Numbered from the stretch's first letter, positions 1-7,774 are shown. The stretch: 64,000 nt of DNA from Micromonospora sonchi (GCF_014646235.1 NZ_BMNB01000003.1:186001-250000); one strand, 5' to 3'. Notes: generated by a model not told the origin, from the sequence alone. Made by a program: numbers and translations.

Positions 1-2
1 GC

Positions 3-104
3 CTGCCCCCGTACACGCCGCCGCCGGTCGAGCCGTCGCCACCCACGCCGCTGCCGGCGCCGCGCCGCCCCGTGACCGTCGTCAACCTGCCGGAGGTGGC
101 GTGA
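3..104 (+). CDS. C-terminal end of an unidentified protein (partial)
   Basis: The frame is open from the left window edge to a TGA at 102-104. The visible 33 residues are strongly proline-rich (repeated PP, PTP and PAP) and end in a short hydrophobic stretch (VTVVNLPEVA). The stop overlaps the GTG start of the next gene in a GTGA arrangement, which recurs throughout this element and supports a real translated end. The function cannot be told from this fragment. Confidence 0.5.
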   Translation: MPPYTPPPVEPSPPTPLPAPRRPVTVVNLPEVA

Positions 105-316
105 TGGGCGGGCGGCACATGCTCATGCACGTCATCCAACACCCCGACGGGTCGGTCACCACCCGCCAATGGACCCCGCTCGCCGCCGCGCATGTCGATG
201 TGGTGGTGGGCGTGCTGGGTGAGCCGTCTCGTGTGACGTATCTGCCTGCTGAGGCGCGGGAGCGGTTGGGGCCGGTGGTGGATGCGGCGACGGTTGTGGT
301 GGACGGTGCGCCGTGA
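101..316 (+). CDS. Small hypothetical protein (71 aa)
   Basis: This short protein starts at a GTG that overlaps the stop codon of the upstream frame; an ATG follows immediately as the second codon. It has no Cys pair, membrane segment or recognisable motif. Position at the head of the replication region, and the coupling to the upstream gene, suggest an accessory phage gene. I do not recognise the family. Confidence 0.5.
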   Translation: MMGGRHMLMHVIQHPDGSVTTRQWTPLAAAHVDVVVGVLGEPSRVTYLPAEARERLGPVVDAATVVVDGAP

Positions 317-357
317 GTGGGGGTAGCGCGAAAGCCCGACGCTGCGGGGGCGCCGGG

Positions 358-567
358 CTAGTCGACTGTCTCTGGCTTGTCCGGGCGTCGCGCGGGGGGA
401 CGTTCGGGGAGGCGTGCGCCGGGCTGCCGCAGGTACCAGGCGATGAACTGGCGGATGATCCCGGACCGGTTGCGTTCGCCCGCGACCTTGCCGAACGGCT
501 TCCACAGCTCGTCCTCGACCCGTATGGGTCGGTGCGGCGTGTGGGTCGGCCGGTTGGCGGGCGTCAT
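358..567 (-). CDS. Ribbon-helix-helix type DNA-binding protein
   Basis: The 69-residue product has the RHH pattern: a short basic strand (HRPIRVEDELW), then helices containing KVAGERNRSGIIRQFIAWYL, followed by a basic Arg/Pro tail. Such proteins dimerise and insert a beta-ribbon in the DNA major groove, usually as autorepressors. The ATG at 567 is preferred because a promoter-like TTGATC, 18 bp, TACCCT ends six bases before it, implying a leaderless message; the open frame runs further up to a TTG at 633, but that would cover its own promoter. It is divergent from a second RHH gene at 688, and three copies of one palindrome lie between the two starts. A toxin-antitoxin antitoxin is possible, but no toxin is adjacent. 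Confidence 0.7.
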   Translation of the reverse strand: MTPANRPTHTPHRPIRVEDELWKPFGKVAGERNRSGIIRQFIAWYLRQPGARLPERPPARRPDKPETVD

Positions 568-687
568 GTGCAGAGGGTAGCGGCTGGATATCCAGCGGAT
601 CAAACGCTGGCTTGCGTGGATATCCACGGTCAACTAGTCTTTGGATATCCACGTGTACATCCACGCAATCGACCACGGGAGATCAGT
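568..687. promoter_or_regulatory. Divergent promoters with three identical palindromic operators
   Basis: The perfect palindrome TGGATATCCA occurs at 585-594, 617-626 and 642-651. The first copy lies between TTGATC (598-603, minus) and TACCCT (574-579, minus), the likely promoter of the 358-567 gene. The second overlaps TTGCGT (613-618) and the third follows TAGTCT (635-640), a likely plus promoter for the 688 gene with a 16-bp spacer. A looser copy, TGTACATCCA, lies at 654-663. The palindromes are seen directly; the promoter assignment and binding by one of the flanking RHH proteins are inferred. Confidence 0.65.
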
Positions 688-885
688 GTGCCCAACAAGA
701 CCCTCTACATCCCCGACCGCGACGTGCCCCTCTGGGAAGCCGCGCAACGCGTCGCCGACCGGCAGAAAGTCAGCCTCTACCGCGTCGTCAGCGACGCCTT
801 GGAGAACCACCTGCCGACCGCCGTCAGCGAGCCCGGCCCCCGCGACCGGTGGCGCCACATCGCCGCCGACCAGAACGCCGCCTAG
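688..885 (+). CDS. Ribbon-helix-helix type regulator
   Basis: This 65-residue protein starts at a GTG six bases after a GGGAG ribosome-binding site (677-681). The N-terminal strand KTLYIPDRD, helix LWEAAQRVADRQ and helix SLYRVVSDALENHL match the RHH fold of Arc/CopG-type regulators. It is divergent from the other RHH gene and sits directly upstream of the replication genes, so it may set replication or copy control. The longer open frame beginning at 313 runs through the opposite gene and the operators and is not used. Confidence 0.72.
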   Translation: MPNKTLYIPDRDVPLWEAAQRVADRQKVSLYRVVSDALENHLPTAVSEPGPRDRWRHIAADQNAA

Positions 886-914
886 CCACCCCTCAACCCC
901 TGGAGCCAGCACGC

Positions 915-1940
915 ATGGTCGCTCGCAGCGAGGCACCCGCCGATCCACGGCCCTACGTCCGCGTGTCCGTGGACCTGCCGACCAACCCCAAGCTCTACTC
1001 CATTGACGACCCGGCCGCCGGCTGGGCGTACGTGGTGGCGCTCTGCTACAGCGCCCAGTCGCTCACCGACGGGCATTTCCCGCTGCGTGGCGTGATGCGG
1101 ATGGCGAACGTCGGAGAGTCGGTCGCCGAAGCGCTCATTGAACAGGGGCTGTGGCACGTCGCCGGGCACGACTGTGAACGCTGCGAGCAGCCCAAGGCGG
1201 GGCACGGTGTCGTCCACGACTACCTCCAGCACCAGCGGTCGGCGGGTGAGGTTCGCGACCTGACTGACAAGCGTCGGGCCGCAGGCAGGCGCGGCGCGCA
1301 GACCCGGTGGAGCAAGCCGGGCGGCAAGTCGAAGGGCGGGGAGCCGAAAGGGGAGGCGGAGCCCGAACCGGACCGAGAGATGGCAAGTGCCATAGCAAGT
1401 GCCATGCCAAATGCTATGGCAAGTGCCATAGCAAACGCTGAGCAAGTGCCATGGCAAAACGATGGCAAACCGATAGCAGATGAGATGAGAGGAGAGGAGA
1501 TAACCCTTCCTACGGAAGGGGTCGCCCCCGGCGTAGCCGACGACGACGGACTCTTCCCCGAGCAGCCCTCCGAACGCACCCCGACGCCTCCCCGTCCTCG
1601 AAAGCCATCAAGCAGCAGCGGCGTAACCGCCAGCGACGTGATCAAGGCGTTCATCGACGCATCCCGCGAAGCCGGCCTGGACGATCCCACCTCGGGGATC
1701 CGCAACAGGGTCGGCCGAGACGCGAAACGTCTCCTCGTCGAAGACAAGGTCGATCCCGCGAAGGTGCTTCGCGCTGCCGACATCATCGGCCGCAACGGCT
1801 GGACAAGCCTCGATAACCAGATCCGCCGCTTCGACGCCGAGCGCGTGCAGCAGGGACGCATGAATGGCGGCATGAGCCCCAACCCGCGCATCTTGCGCAA
1901 TAGCCACGAAAACCAAGACCGCTACGACATCAAACTCTGA
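915..1940 (+). CDS. Replication initiator-like protein with internal repeats
   Basis: The 341-residue protein has an N-terminal winged-helix-like region (about residues 15-90, containing LYSIDDPAAGWAYVVALCY), a short Cys pair (CERC), a basic linker, then a low-complexity Ala/Ser/Met repeat at about 157-175, and a C-terminal helical region (DVIKAFIDASREAG to QIRRFDAERV) like the C-terminal domains of phage DnaD-like initiators. It lies directly upstream of a helicase loader and a DnaB-like helicase, the usual order in phage replication modules. The repeat segment is encoded by a 12-bp tandem DNA array, so the gene probably contains the origin, as in lambda O. Start: ATG 915 with GGAG nine bases upstream; upstream in-frame sequence overlaps the RHH gene. 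Role by context and architecture. Confidence 0.7.
   Translation: MVARSEAPADPRPYVRVSVDLPTNPKLYSIDDPAAGWAYVVALCYSAQSLTDGHFPLRGVMRMANVGESVAEALIEQGLWHVAGHDCERCEQPKAGHGVVHDYLQHQRSAGEVRDLTDKRRAAGRRGAQTRWSKPGGKSKGGEPKGEAEPEPDREMASAIASAMPNAMASAIANAEQVPWQNDGKPIADEMRGEEITLPTEGVAPGVADDDGLFPEQPSERTPTPPRPRKPSSSSGVTASDVIKAFIDASREAGLDDPTSGIRNRVGRDAKRLLVEDKVDPAKVLRAADIIGRNGWTSLDNQIRRFDAERVQQGRMNGGMSPNPRILRNSHENQDRYDIKL
1381..1475 (+). repeat. Iteron-like 12-bp tandem array, candidate origin of replication
   Basis: GCAAGTGCCAT occurs exactly at 1383, 1395, 1419 and 1442, with degenerate copies at about 1407, 1431, 1454 and 1465, giving a period of 11-12 bp. Units read TGGCAAGTGCCA, an inverted repeat with a 2-bp centre. 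A purine-rich run (1480-1501) and a 7-bp hairpin (CCCTTCC, loop TAC, GGAAGGG at 1504-1520) follow. Repeats within the initiator gene beside helicase genes are typical of lambdoid-type origins; origin function is inferred. Confidence 0.65.
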
Positions 1941-1951
1941 GAGGAGGGCCA

Positions 1952-2620
1952 GTGGACATCCGCAACAACGACCTCGGCGACCTCGCCCGCGAAGTCATGG
2001 CACGACACGGCATCGACCCGACCACCGTGCCCCCACGGCCCGCGTTCAACCTCGCCGACCACCTCACCGAGCAGGCCGAAGCAACGTTGGCGATGCTGCT
2101 GCCGCCCCGCTTCCGCAAGGCGGACGCCGACCTGCCGCAGGTACGCGAATGGGTGCGCAGGTATCTCGCCAACCCGGCCGACTGTCCCGGGCTGCTGCTG
2201 CTCGGCCCCGTCGGCACCGGCAAGTCCCACGCCGCGTTCGGTGCCCTGCGGCGGGTGGTGTTGGAGTCGGCCCGCCGCTGCCGCCGCATGACCTACACGG
2301 TGACCAGCCACCCCGACTTCAACGCCGCCATGCGACCGCAGCCCGACGACCAGCACCTGCGCGCGTTGGCCGACTTTCAGACCGTGGATCTGCTCGTCTT
2401 CGATGACCTGGGGGCCGGCAAATCATCCGACTGGACCGAGGACACCCTGTACCGGCTGATCGACACCCGGTGGGCCAACCAGCTACCCACCATCGCCACC
2501 ACCAACCTGGACGCCCAAACGCTTCGTGACGTGGTGGATGAGCGGGTGGTGTCTCGCCTGTCAACCAGCATGCAGATCGGGTTGAAGGGCACCGACCGCA
2601 GGCGTGGGGTCGACCAGTGA
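1952..2620 (+). CDS. DnaC/IstB-like helicase-loader ATPase
   Basis: An AAA+ ATPase of 222 residues, the usual size of phage helicase loaders. Walker A GPVGTGKS is at about 85-92, Walker B LLVFDD at 147-152, a sensor-1 TTN at 183-185, and a probable arginine finger in VVSRLS at about 199-204. Family members load the replicative helicase on origin DNA. The start is a GTG eight bases after a strong GAGGAGG site, 11 bases after the initiator gene, and the stop overlaps the start of the DnaB-like gene, so the three genes form a coupled replication operon. Confidence 0.88.
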   Translation: MDIRNNDLGDLAREVMARHGIDPTTVPPRPAFNLADHLTEQAEATLAMLLPPRFRKADADLPQVREWVRRYLANPADCPGLLLLGPVGTGKSHAAFGALRRVVLESARRCRRMTYTVTSHPDFNAAMRPQPDDQHLRALADFQTVDLLVFDDLGAGKSSDWTEDTLYRLIDTRWANQLPTIATTNLDAQTLRDVVDERVVSRLSTSMQIGLKGTDRRRGVDQ

Positions 2621-3993
2621 CCGACGTGGAGGAGCGGCCCGCGCCGCCGGTGACCGTGTTCTACGACCACGGCGCCGAGCAGGTGGTGTTGGGGTCGATG
2701 CTGCACGACCCGCTGCTTGTCGCCGAAGTTGAGGCGATCGTGTCGGCGCGGTCGTTCCACAAGCCGTGCCACCCGATCCTGTTCGAGACGATCACCGAAC
2801 TGCGGGAGAAGGGCCGCAAAACCGACCCGGTTAGTGTCGCCGGGCATCTGGCTGACAAGGAACTGTTGGGCCGGCTGCCGGGCGGTGTCGACTACCTGCG
2901 GGAGTTGCTGGCGGCGGTGCCGTTGACCGCCACCGTCGGTGAGGCCACCCACTTTGCGCGGACGGTCGCCGACAAGGCGGTGCTGCGTGACCTGGATGCG
3001 GGGTTGGCGCAGATCCGCACGGCGATCCGGTCCGGCGAGGCCACCAGCCCCGCCGAACTGCTGGAACGCACCCGCGTCATGGTCACCGATCTGGCGCAGC
3101 GGGCGGCCGGTGAGGGTGGGCCGAAGCGGTGGCGGGACATCATCCGCCCTGCCCTGGACGAGATCGAACGCATCTCGGAGGAGGGTGCGGGTCCGCCCGG
3201 TATCCCGACAGGCATCTCCGACTTGGATCGGCTGATCCACGGCCTGCAACGACAAAAGCTGATCATCATTGCGGGTATCCCCGGCGGCGGTAAAACCACC
3301 CTGGGTGCGGGTGACTTCGTCCGCTCGGCGGCGTTCAAGCACCGTCGGGCTACCGGCGTGTTCTCGCTGGAAATGACCGAGCAGGAGTTGTTCAACCGGC
3401 TGATCTGCGCTGCCGCGCAGGTGCCGTCGGACAAGGTCACCGAAGGCACCCTCGACTTGGACGACTGGACGGCGATTGCCCGCATGTGCGGCGACACCGA
3501 AGACGCGCCGCTGTGGATCGATGACAGCAAGGGTTTGACGATGGCCGACATCAGGGTCCGCGCCCGCCGGTTGAAGCAGCAGCATGACCTTGAGTTGGTG
3601 GTCATCGACTACCTGGGGTTGATCGAGTCGACGTCGTCGGCGCCCCGCAACCAGCAGATCGATGAGATTGCCCGGTCGGCGAAGAACCTGGCCGGTGAAC
3701 TGGATTTGCCGGTGGTGCTGTTGGCGCAGATGAACCGCAACTACGCGCAGCGCGCCGACAAGCGGCCGATCCTGACGGACTTGAAGGAGTCGGGCGGTAT
3801 CGAGGCGCACGCCGACGTGGTGATTTTCGTGCACCGCGAGGAGCAGTTCGACAAGACGAAGCGTGTCGGCGAAGCCGATCTGATCGTGGAAAAGAACCGT
3901 GGTGGGGCTCGCGGGACGGTGGAGGTGGCGGCGCAGCTGCACTTGAACCGGTTCATGTCGATGGCCCTGCCGGAGGAGGTGGGGTCAAGGTGA
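2617..3993 (+). CDS. DnaB-like replicative DNA helicase
   Basis: This 458-residue RecA-fold helicase has an N-terminal DnaB primase-interaction domain (about 15-125, EQVVLGSMLHDP) and a C-terminal ATPase domain. Walker A GIPGGGKTT is at 220-228, the FSLEM motif at 249-253, Walker B VVIDYLGL at 328-335, LLAQMNR at 368-374, and the DnaB signature TDLKESGGIEAHAD follows. It would unwind DNA at the fork as a hexameric ring. No intein interrupts it. The GTG start overlaps the loader stop (GTGA). Confidence 0.93.
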   Translation: MTDVEERPAPPVTVFYDHGAEQVVLGSMLHDPLLVAEVEAIVSARSFHKPCHPILFETITELREKGRKTDPVSVAGHLADKELLGRLPGGVDYLRELLAAVPLTATVGEATHFARTVADKAVLRDLDAGLAQIRTAIRSGEATSPAELLERTRVMVTDLAQRAAGEGGPKRWRDIIRPALDEIERISEEGAGPPGIPTGISDLDRLIHGLQRQKLIIIAGIPGGGKTTLGAGDFVRSAAFKHRRATGVFSLEMTEQELFNRLICAAAQVPSDKVTEGTLDLDDWTAIARMCGDTEDAPLWIDDSKGLTMADIRVRARRLKQQHDLELVVIDYLGLIESTSSAPRNQQIDEIARSAKNLAGELDLPVVLLAQMNRNYAQRADKRPILTDLKESGGIEAHADVVIFVHREEQFDKTKRVGEADLIVEKNRGGARGTVEVAAQLHLNRFMSMALPEEVGSR

Positions 3994-4286
3994 CTGTGTC
4001 GTTTGAGATCGCCCGCGAGCACATGGACAAGTGGCCACCGTTCAGTGACGGCTGCGAAACCTGCCTGATGTCGGGGTTCACCGGCACTGTGGTGCCACAC
4101 GCGACGATGACGCAGGGGGACACCCTGGTGGCGTTCTACCACCACGCCCGATGCGGCCGGCATTGGTTTACGTCGTGGAGCGCGTCGTGGGACTGGACGT
4201 GGCAGCGGATCGGCCCCGCCGGCACCCCGATGGTTGCCGGCCGCCGCGAGCTTCGCGCTCTGCCCGCCCCGGAGCGGTCGGCGTGA
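3990..4286 (+). CDS. Hypothetical protein with CxxC and CRHW motifs
   Basis: A 98-residue protein translated from a GTG overlapping the helicase stop. It carries a Cys pair (CETC, about 22-25), a later Cys-Arg-His (CGRHW, about 55) and an aromatic stretch rich in Trp. The Cys/His pattern suggests a small metal-binding fold. The family is not recognised; coupling to the helicase gene implies co-expression with replication genes. Confidence 0.65.
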   Translation: MTVSFEIAREHMDKWPPFSDGCETCLMSGFTGTVVPHATMTQGDTLVAFYHHARCGRHWFTSWSASWDWTWQRIGPAGTPMVAGRRELRALPAPERSA

Positions 4287-4465
4287 CGGGGATGGACGAG
4301 TCGCCGACCGGCGCCGCGACGGACGCCGGAGCGCCGGAGCCGCGTCGGCTCGAACCGGACGAGCTGCACCGCTGCCGCCGCTGCCGGCGTGAGGCGTGCC
4401 GCTGCCCATCGCTGGAAGACGCACCGTACGGCAGCCTGCCCGGTGAGCCGGGGTACGTGCCGTGA
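4283..4465 (+). CDS. Small Cys-rich hypothetical protein (60 aa)
   Basis: The GTG at 4283 overlaps the previous stop. The N-terminal half is acidic and low in complexity; the C-terminal half has a tight cluster of cysteines in a basic context (CRRCRREACRC), which suggests metal binding or nucleic acid contact. Its own stop is overlapped by the next gene. Function unknown. Confidence 0.6.
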   Translation: MTGMDESPTGAATDAGAPEPRRLEPDELHRCRRCRREACRCPSLEDAPYGSLPGEPGYVP

Positions 4466-4893
4466 CCTACGACGACGCCGAGCGGTACGGGCGGGCCGGC
4501 GATCAGCCGCCGCCGCAGATGACCCGCGAAGAGTGGCGCGACTACTGGCAGCGGGCGCTAGCGGATCCGGATCGGATCTGGCCGGAGGATGTTCTCACCG
4601 AGGACGAGTGGAATCGGGGCTGGTTCGACCGGCAGGTGATCCTGGGCCGGATGCGGCCGGAGGACCTGGCCAACGTTGAGCGAGAATTCGGCGGCGACCT
4701 GGACGGGGCGACGCTCACCGATGAGCAGGTGCGTGAGCAGAATCGGCGGGCCGCGCGAGAGTCGGCCGACGCGCACCGGCGTGCTATTGCGGCTCGGGTC
4801 GCTGAGGAAGGGCCGGTCGGGCGCTGCTTCTGCCGCCCTATCTGCGGTGAGCGCGGCGGCGACATGCGCGAGGGGCTGCCCGGTGGAGTGTGA
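4462..4893 (+). CDS. Hypothetical charged helical protein
   Basis: A 143-residue charged protein, rich in Trp, Arg and Glu in the first half (TREEWRDYWQRAL) and predicted to be helical. A cluster of three cysteines (CFCRPIC) lies near the C-terminus, which might bind metal. It starts at a GTG overlapping the upstream stop and is overlapped by the next gene by 11 bases. Not recognised. Confidence 0.62.
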   Translation: MTYDDAERYGRAGDQPPPQMTREEWRDYWQRALADPDRIWPEDVLTEDEWNRGWFDRQVILGRMRPEDLANVEREFGGDLDGATLTDEQVREQNRRAARESADAHRRAIAARVAEEGPVGRCFCRPICGERGGDMREGLPGGV

Positions 4894-5122
4894 CTACTGC
4901 GGCCTGGCGACGGGTGCTGTCGCCCGCTGGGAAGTGTCGGCGGGGCATCCCGGTGACGGCATGACCCGGTATGTGTGCGCCCGGCACGAGAACGCGGCCC
5001 GCGCCCAGGTGGGGATGGTCGGTGAGGTGCAGGTGATTGAGACGAATGTCGAGTATTGGCGGCGGCTCGCGCAGGTTGTGGTGTTGCCGTTGCGGCCCGA
5101 GCCGGTCGGGGAGGCGGCGTGA
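4883..5122 (+). CDS. Small zinc-finger-like protein
   Basis: Seventy-nine residues with CDYC at residues 3-6 and YVCARH at about 32-37, a CxxC...CxxH arrangement consistent with a single zinc site, followed by a short strand-helix tail. The GTG start is nested in the end of the previous gene. Similar small zinc-binding proteins are common in actinobacterial phage accessory regions. The exact role is unknown. Confidence 0.6.
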   Translation: MECDYCGLATGAVARWEVSAGHPGDGMTRYVCARHENAARAQVGMVGEVQVIETNVEYWRRLAQVVVLPLRPEPVGEAA

Positions 5123-5463
5123 CCGCGCCTGCGAGCAGTGGCCTGCGTGCCCCGTGGTGGGCGGACCCCGATCTGGGGTGCCGCGTGTACCGGCATCCGC
5201 GTCGCCTCGCGGTCGTGCACGACGGACCGCCGCCGGCCCGGCCCAAAACCGAACGGCATCTGTCGCTGCTGCCGCCCGGCGCGCGTCCGGCGCTGCTGCG
5301 CGAGTGGCGGATCGGGCAGCGGCTGTCGCAGGCGCAGGTGGCCGGTCTGTTGCAGGTGCCACCCGGGCGGGTGGCGTTGTGGGAGCGGGGGGATGTGGTG
5401 CCGCCGGTGGAGGTGCTGGCGGCGCTGGGGGTGGACACGGACTGGATGGAGGCAAGCAGATGA
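5119..5463 (+). CDS. XRE-type helix-turn-helix protein
   Basis: A 114-residue protein whose C-terminal half (about 60-110) is an XRE HTH: LREWRIGQRLSQAQVAGLLQ, then the recognition helix region VALWERGDVVPP. The N-terminal half is basic and of unknown fold. This arrangement is common in actinobacterial phage genes that regulate expression or copy number. The GTG start and downstream ATG are both coupled by 4-base overlaps. Confidence 0.75.
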   Translation: MTAPASSGLRAPWWADPDLGCRVYRHPRRLAVVHDGPPPARPKTERHLSLLPPGARPALLREWRIGQRLSQAQVAGLLQVPPGRVALWERGDVVPPVEVLAALGVDTDWMEASR

Positions 5464-6452
5464 GCGACAAGTTGTACACCGACGCCGACGTGGCGATCGC
5501 CGTCGCCGCGATCGCCCGATCCTGGGGCTACGACAGCGTGGCCGCGATGGATGCCGTCCCCGACCAGGACGCGCCGATGGCCCGCGCCGAGGCCCGTGCC
5601 GTGCTGGACGCGCTAGTTGCCGACGGGTGGCGGCGGGCCGGAGCCGCCCCTGACACTGCGGCAGCCGGCACCACCGGCCCCAACTGGTCCCACGAGATCG
5701 CGTTCGACGACACCGGCGACTGGTCCATCGGACACCCCGACGGATGCCCCGGCCAAGCTGGCGGAGACTGCGACGTGCAGCGGCTCGCGTTCGGCCAGGT
5801 CGATGCGGGTTTCTTCAACCGTTACGCCGGCCACCGCTACCGCTGCGACGTCAACGACTTGCGCGACCGGTTCCTGTTTGGTGCCCGCATCGAAAACGAG
5901 CCTGCCGGGCTGGCCCCGTGGGACCGGTACGACGACTGCGGGCGGTGTGTGCTTGTGGCCGCGCTCGGCGGCCCGGTGCGCGTCACCCAAGCCGACTGCC
6001 CGACACACGGAATCAACCCGACCACCCAGCCTGAGGAGACGACCATGACCCCCATCGACCTGATCAACCAGGCCAACAAGATCGCCCCCATTCCTGCCGT
6101 CGAAAACGACGCCACCCGCACCGCATGGATCCGCCACTACGCGGCCCTCGCCCTGGCCGCGTACGCCGCACTGCGGGCCGAAACCAGCGACCTGCCCCGC
6201 AACCCGCAGCCCGGCTCGCGGCCCGACATCGGCTACCTGGCGGTGCTCGCCAACTCGGCCACCGCCGCCACTGCCGCCCTGGACGACAGTGGCGACGCAC
6301 CCAACCTCATCTGGGATCTCACCCCAGAGGCCGGCGCCCTGAACGGGGAGTGGGAGGAGTGGCTTGCTGAGGTGCTGGTGAAGCGGGGCATCAACCCGGG
6401 CCACATCGACCCCGACCTGGACCCGGCCGACTTCACCCCCGCCACCGTCTGA
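5460..6452 (+). CDS. Hypothetical two-part protein with an internal start
   Basis: The 330-residue frame starts at ATG 5460, overlapping the HTH gene stop. The N-terminal part (1-195) has a helical domain and a cysteine-bearing domain (CPGQAGGDCD, CGRCVLVAA). The second part (196-330) is a separate helical domain ending in acidic residues. Between them lies GAGGAGACGACC directly before an in-frame ATG at 6045, nearly the same ribosome site that precedes the next gene at 6467. A second product of 135 residues from 6045 is therefore likely, or two genes have fused by loss of a stop. Family unknown. Confidence 0.65.
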   Translation: MSDKLYTDADVAIAVAAIARSWGYDSVAAMDAVPDQDAPMARAEARAVLDALVADGWRRAGAAPDTAAAGTTGPNWSHEIAFDDTGDWSIGHPDGCPGQAGGDCDVQRLAFGQVDAGFFNRYAGHRYRCDVNDLRDRFLFGARIENEPAGLAPWDRYDDCGRCVLVAALGGPVRVTQADCPTHGINPTTQPEETTMTPIDLINQANKIAPIPAVENDATRTAWIRHYAALALAAYAALRAETSDLPRNPQPGSRPDIGYLAVLANSATAATAALDDSGDAPNLIWDLTPEAGALNGEWEEWLAEVLVKRGINPGHIDPDLDPADFTPATV

Positions 6453-6466
6453 CCTGAGGAGACGCC

Positions 6467-6787
6467 ATGCCCGACACGACCAACTGCCCGTCCCGCTACG
6501 CATCCACCGAAGGCACCACAGCGGGGGCCGTAGTCGAATGCCGCCAGACCGGACGGCACATCATCCACAGCAACCTCGCCGACCTCACACCCGACCGGGT
6601 CGTGTGGATCACCGGCGACGACGGCGAGCTGATCCGCCTCGGCTGCGACTGGTGCCGCATGCCCGGCGCGACCCACACCGCCGACGAGCATCCGTTGCCG
6701 AAGGGTCATCCCGACTACGACGCCACCGACACCGACCTCGCTGGCATGACCTCTGCCGCGCTCAACGACTTTTGGGGGAACCGATGA
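6467..6787 (+). CDS. Hypothetical protein with CxxC motif
   Basis: A 106-residue protein with a good ribosome site (GAGGAG) before ATG 6467. It has the pattern VVECRQTGRHI and CDWCRMPGATHT, so a Cys/His zinc site is plausible. The stop overlaps the next ATG. Not recognised beyond its similarity in style to the neighbouring zinc-binding accessory proteins. Confidence 0.62.
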   Translation: MPDTTNCPSRYASTEGTTAGAVVECRQTGRHIIHSNLADLTPDRVVWITGDDGELIRLGCDWCRMPGATHTADEHPLPKGHPDYDATDTDLAGMTSAALNDFWGNR

Positions 6788-7194
6788 CCGACACGACCAT
6801 GCCCGCCCGGCAGCTCGCCGACCTGGTCGGCGACGACAACGCCCGCAGCGCCATCCAAGCCGGATGGGACGCCATCCGGCACCCCGAAACCGGGCGCCTC
6901 ATCCCGCTGGGGTTCGAGCAGGACTACATCGCCATGATTCTCCTGGCTGCCATCCCCGGGCTGGCAGCCACCACCGGCGAGAACGCCCACACTGAGTGGG
7001 CGGTGCAGGTCACCACCCGCGACGGCCGGACCAGCCTGCGGCACGCCGACGACCCGTACACCGACCGGCAGTCCGCCGAACACTATGCGACCCACGCCCG
7101 TCTGGCGCCGCAGGTGCAGTCGGCGACGGTGGTGTCCCGGCAGGTGTGGCGCGGATCCTGGATTGGCGCCGACGGCCGGGAGGTGACCGAGTGA
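6784..7194 (+). CDS. Hypothetical protein (136 aa)
   Basis: It starts at ATG 6784, overlapping the preceding stop. The middle is a hydrophobic helix (MILLAAIPGLAAT, about 50-64), possibly buried rather than membrane-spanning, and the C-terminal half has a beta-rich pattern (WAVQVTTRDGRTSLRH, ATVVSRQVWRG). No catalytic motif is seen. Coupled at both ends in the accessory operon. Confidence 0.6.
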   Translation: MTDTTMPARQLADLVGDDNARSAIQAGWDAIRHPETGRLIPLGFEQDYIAMILLAAIPGLAATTGENAHTEWAVQVTTRDGRTSLRHADDPYTDRQSAEHYATHARLAPQVQSATVVSRQVWRGSWIGADGREVTE

Positions 7195-7526
7195 CCGCCA
7201 CAACCATGCCGCCGGTGGAGCGTTTCCGCCGCCGCCCGACCACCGTCGACACGATGTTGTGGGACGGCACCCCCGCCCGCGCCCAGCAGATCCGGGCGTG
7301 GGTTGGTGACCACCGCTTCTGGCTAGACGACGCCACCCCGACCGCAAGCGTGTGGAACGACCAAGAGCACGAGTGGTTCCCGGTGCCGGTCGGGCATCGG
7401 GTGGTGCGTGGTGTGCTGGGCGAGTTCTACGCGGTGTCCCCGGACGCCATCCAGGCCACCTACCGGCGGACGCTGGTGGGGGCTTTGGTGGCGCTGCTGC
7501 GGCGGATCTTTGGAGGCAAGCCGTGA
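7191..7526 (+). CDS. Phage-type small protein with PVPVGH...FYAVSPDAIQATY motif
   Basis: The 111-residue sequence resembles a family common in tailed phages of many hosts, with a V-x-x-M-x-WDG motif near the start, a PVPVGHRVVRG loop and the end pattern FYAVSPDAIQATYR. The family has no assigned function. A basic hydrophobic tail (LVGALVALLRRIF) may touch the membrane. It starts from a GTG overlapping the upstream stop. Confidence 0.65.
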   Translation: MTATTMPPVERFRRRPTTVDTMLWDGTPARAQQIRAWVGDHRFWLDDATPTASVWNDQEHEWFPVPVGHRVVRGVLGEFYAVSPDAIQATYRRTLVGALVALLRRIFGGKP

Positions 7527-7774
7527 CCGACACTACGTTGCGCCGCTGGCAGGACATCGCACCCGCCGACGCCACAAAACTGGACTTGTCCAAGGATCTG
7601 ACCATCACCGCACCGCTCAACGAGGAAGGCGAGAGGTGCCCGTGGCCTTGGGAGCCGCAGCTACGCGCCAGTGAGCCGATCGGGCAGTTTCACTGCGGCT
7701 ACTGCGGGGCGATGGTGCTCGCCGGCATGCCGCACATCGACTACGGGGACGAGCCCGCCGAGGTGAAGCCGTGA
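7523..7774 (+). CDS. Small protein with single CxxC zinc-ribbon half
   Basis: Eighty-three residues with FHCGYCGAMV at about 61-70 and an upstream Cys in RCPWPWEP, giving three to four possible zinc ligands. The N-terminal third is Thr/Asp-rich. The GTG start overlaps the upstream stop, and the next GTG overlaps this stop. Not assigned to a family. Confidence 0.6.
   Translation: MTDTTLRRWQDIAPADATKLDLSKDLTITAPLNEEGERCPWPWEPQLRASEPIGQFHCGYCGAMVLAGMPHIDYGDEPAEVKP

Noticed and set aside
313..885. A single 190-residue plus-strand gene from 313
   Set aside because: It would run through the opposite RHH gene and all three operators; only its last 65 residues match a protein fold and have a ribosome site.
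2377..3942. A 521-residue minus-strand frame
   Set aside because: It is antisense to the DnaB-like helicase, which has every expected motif.
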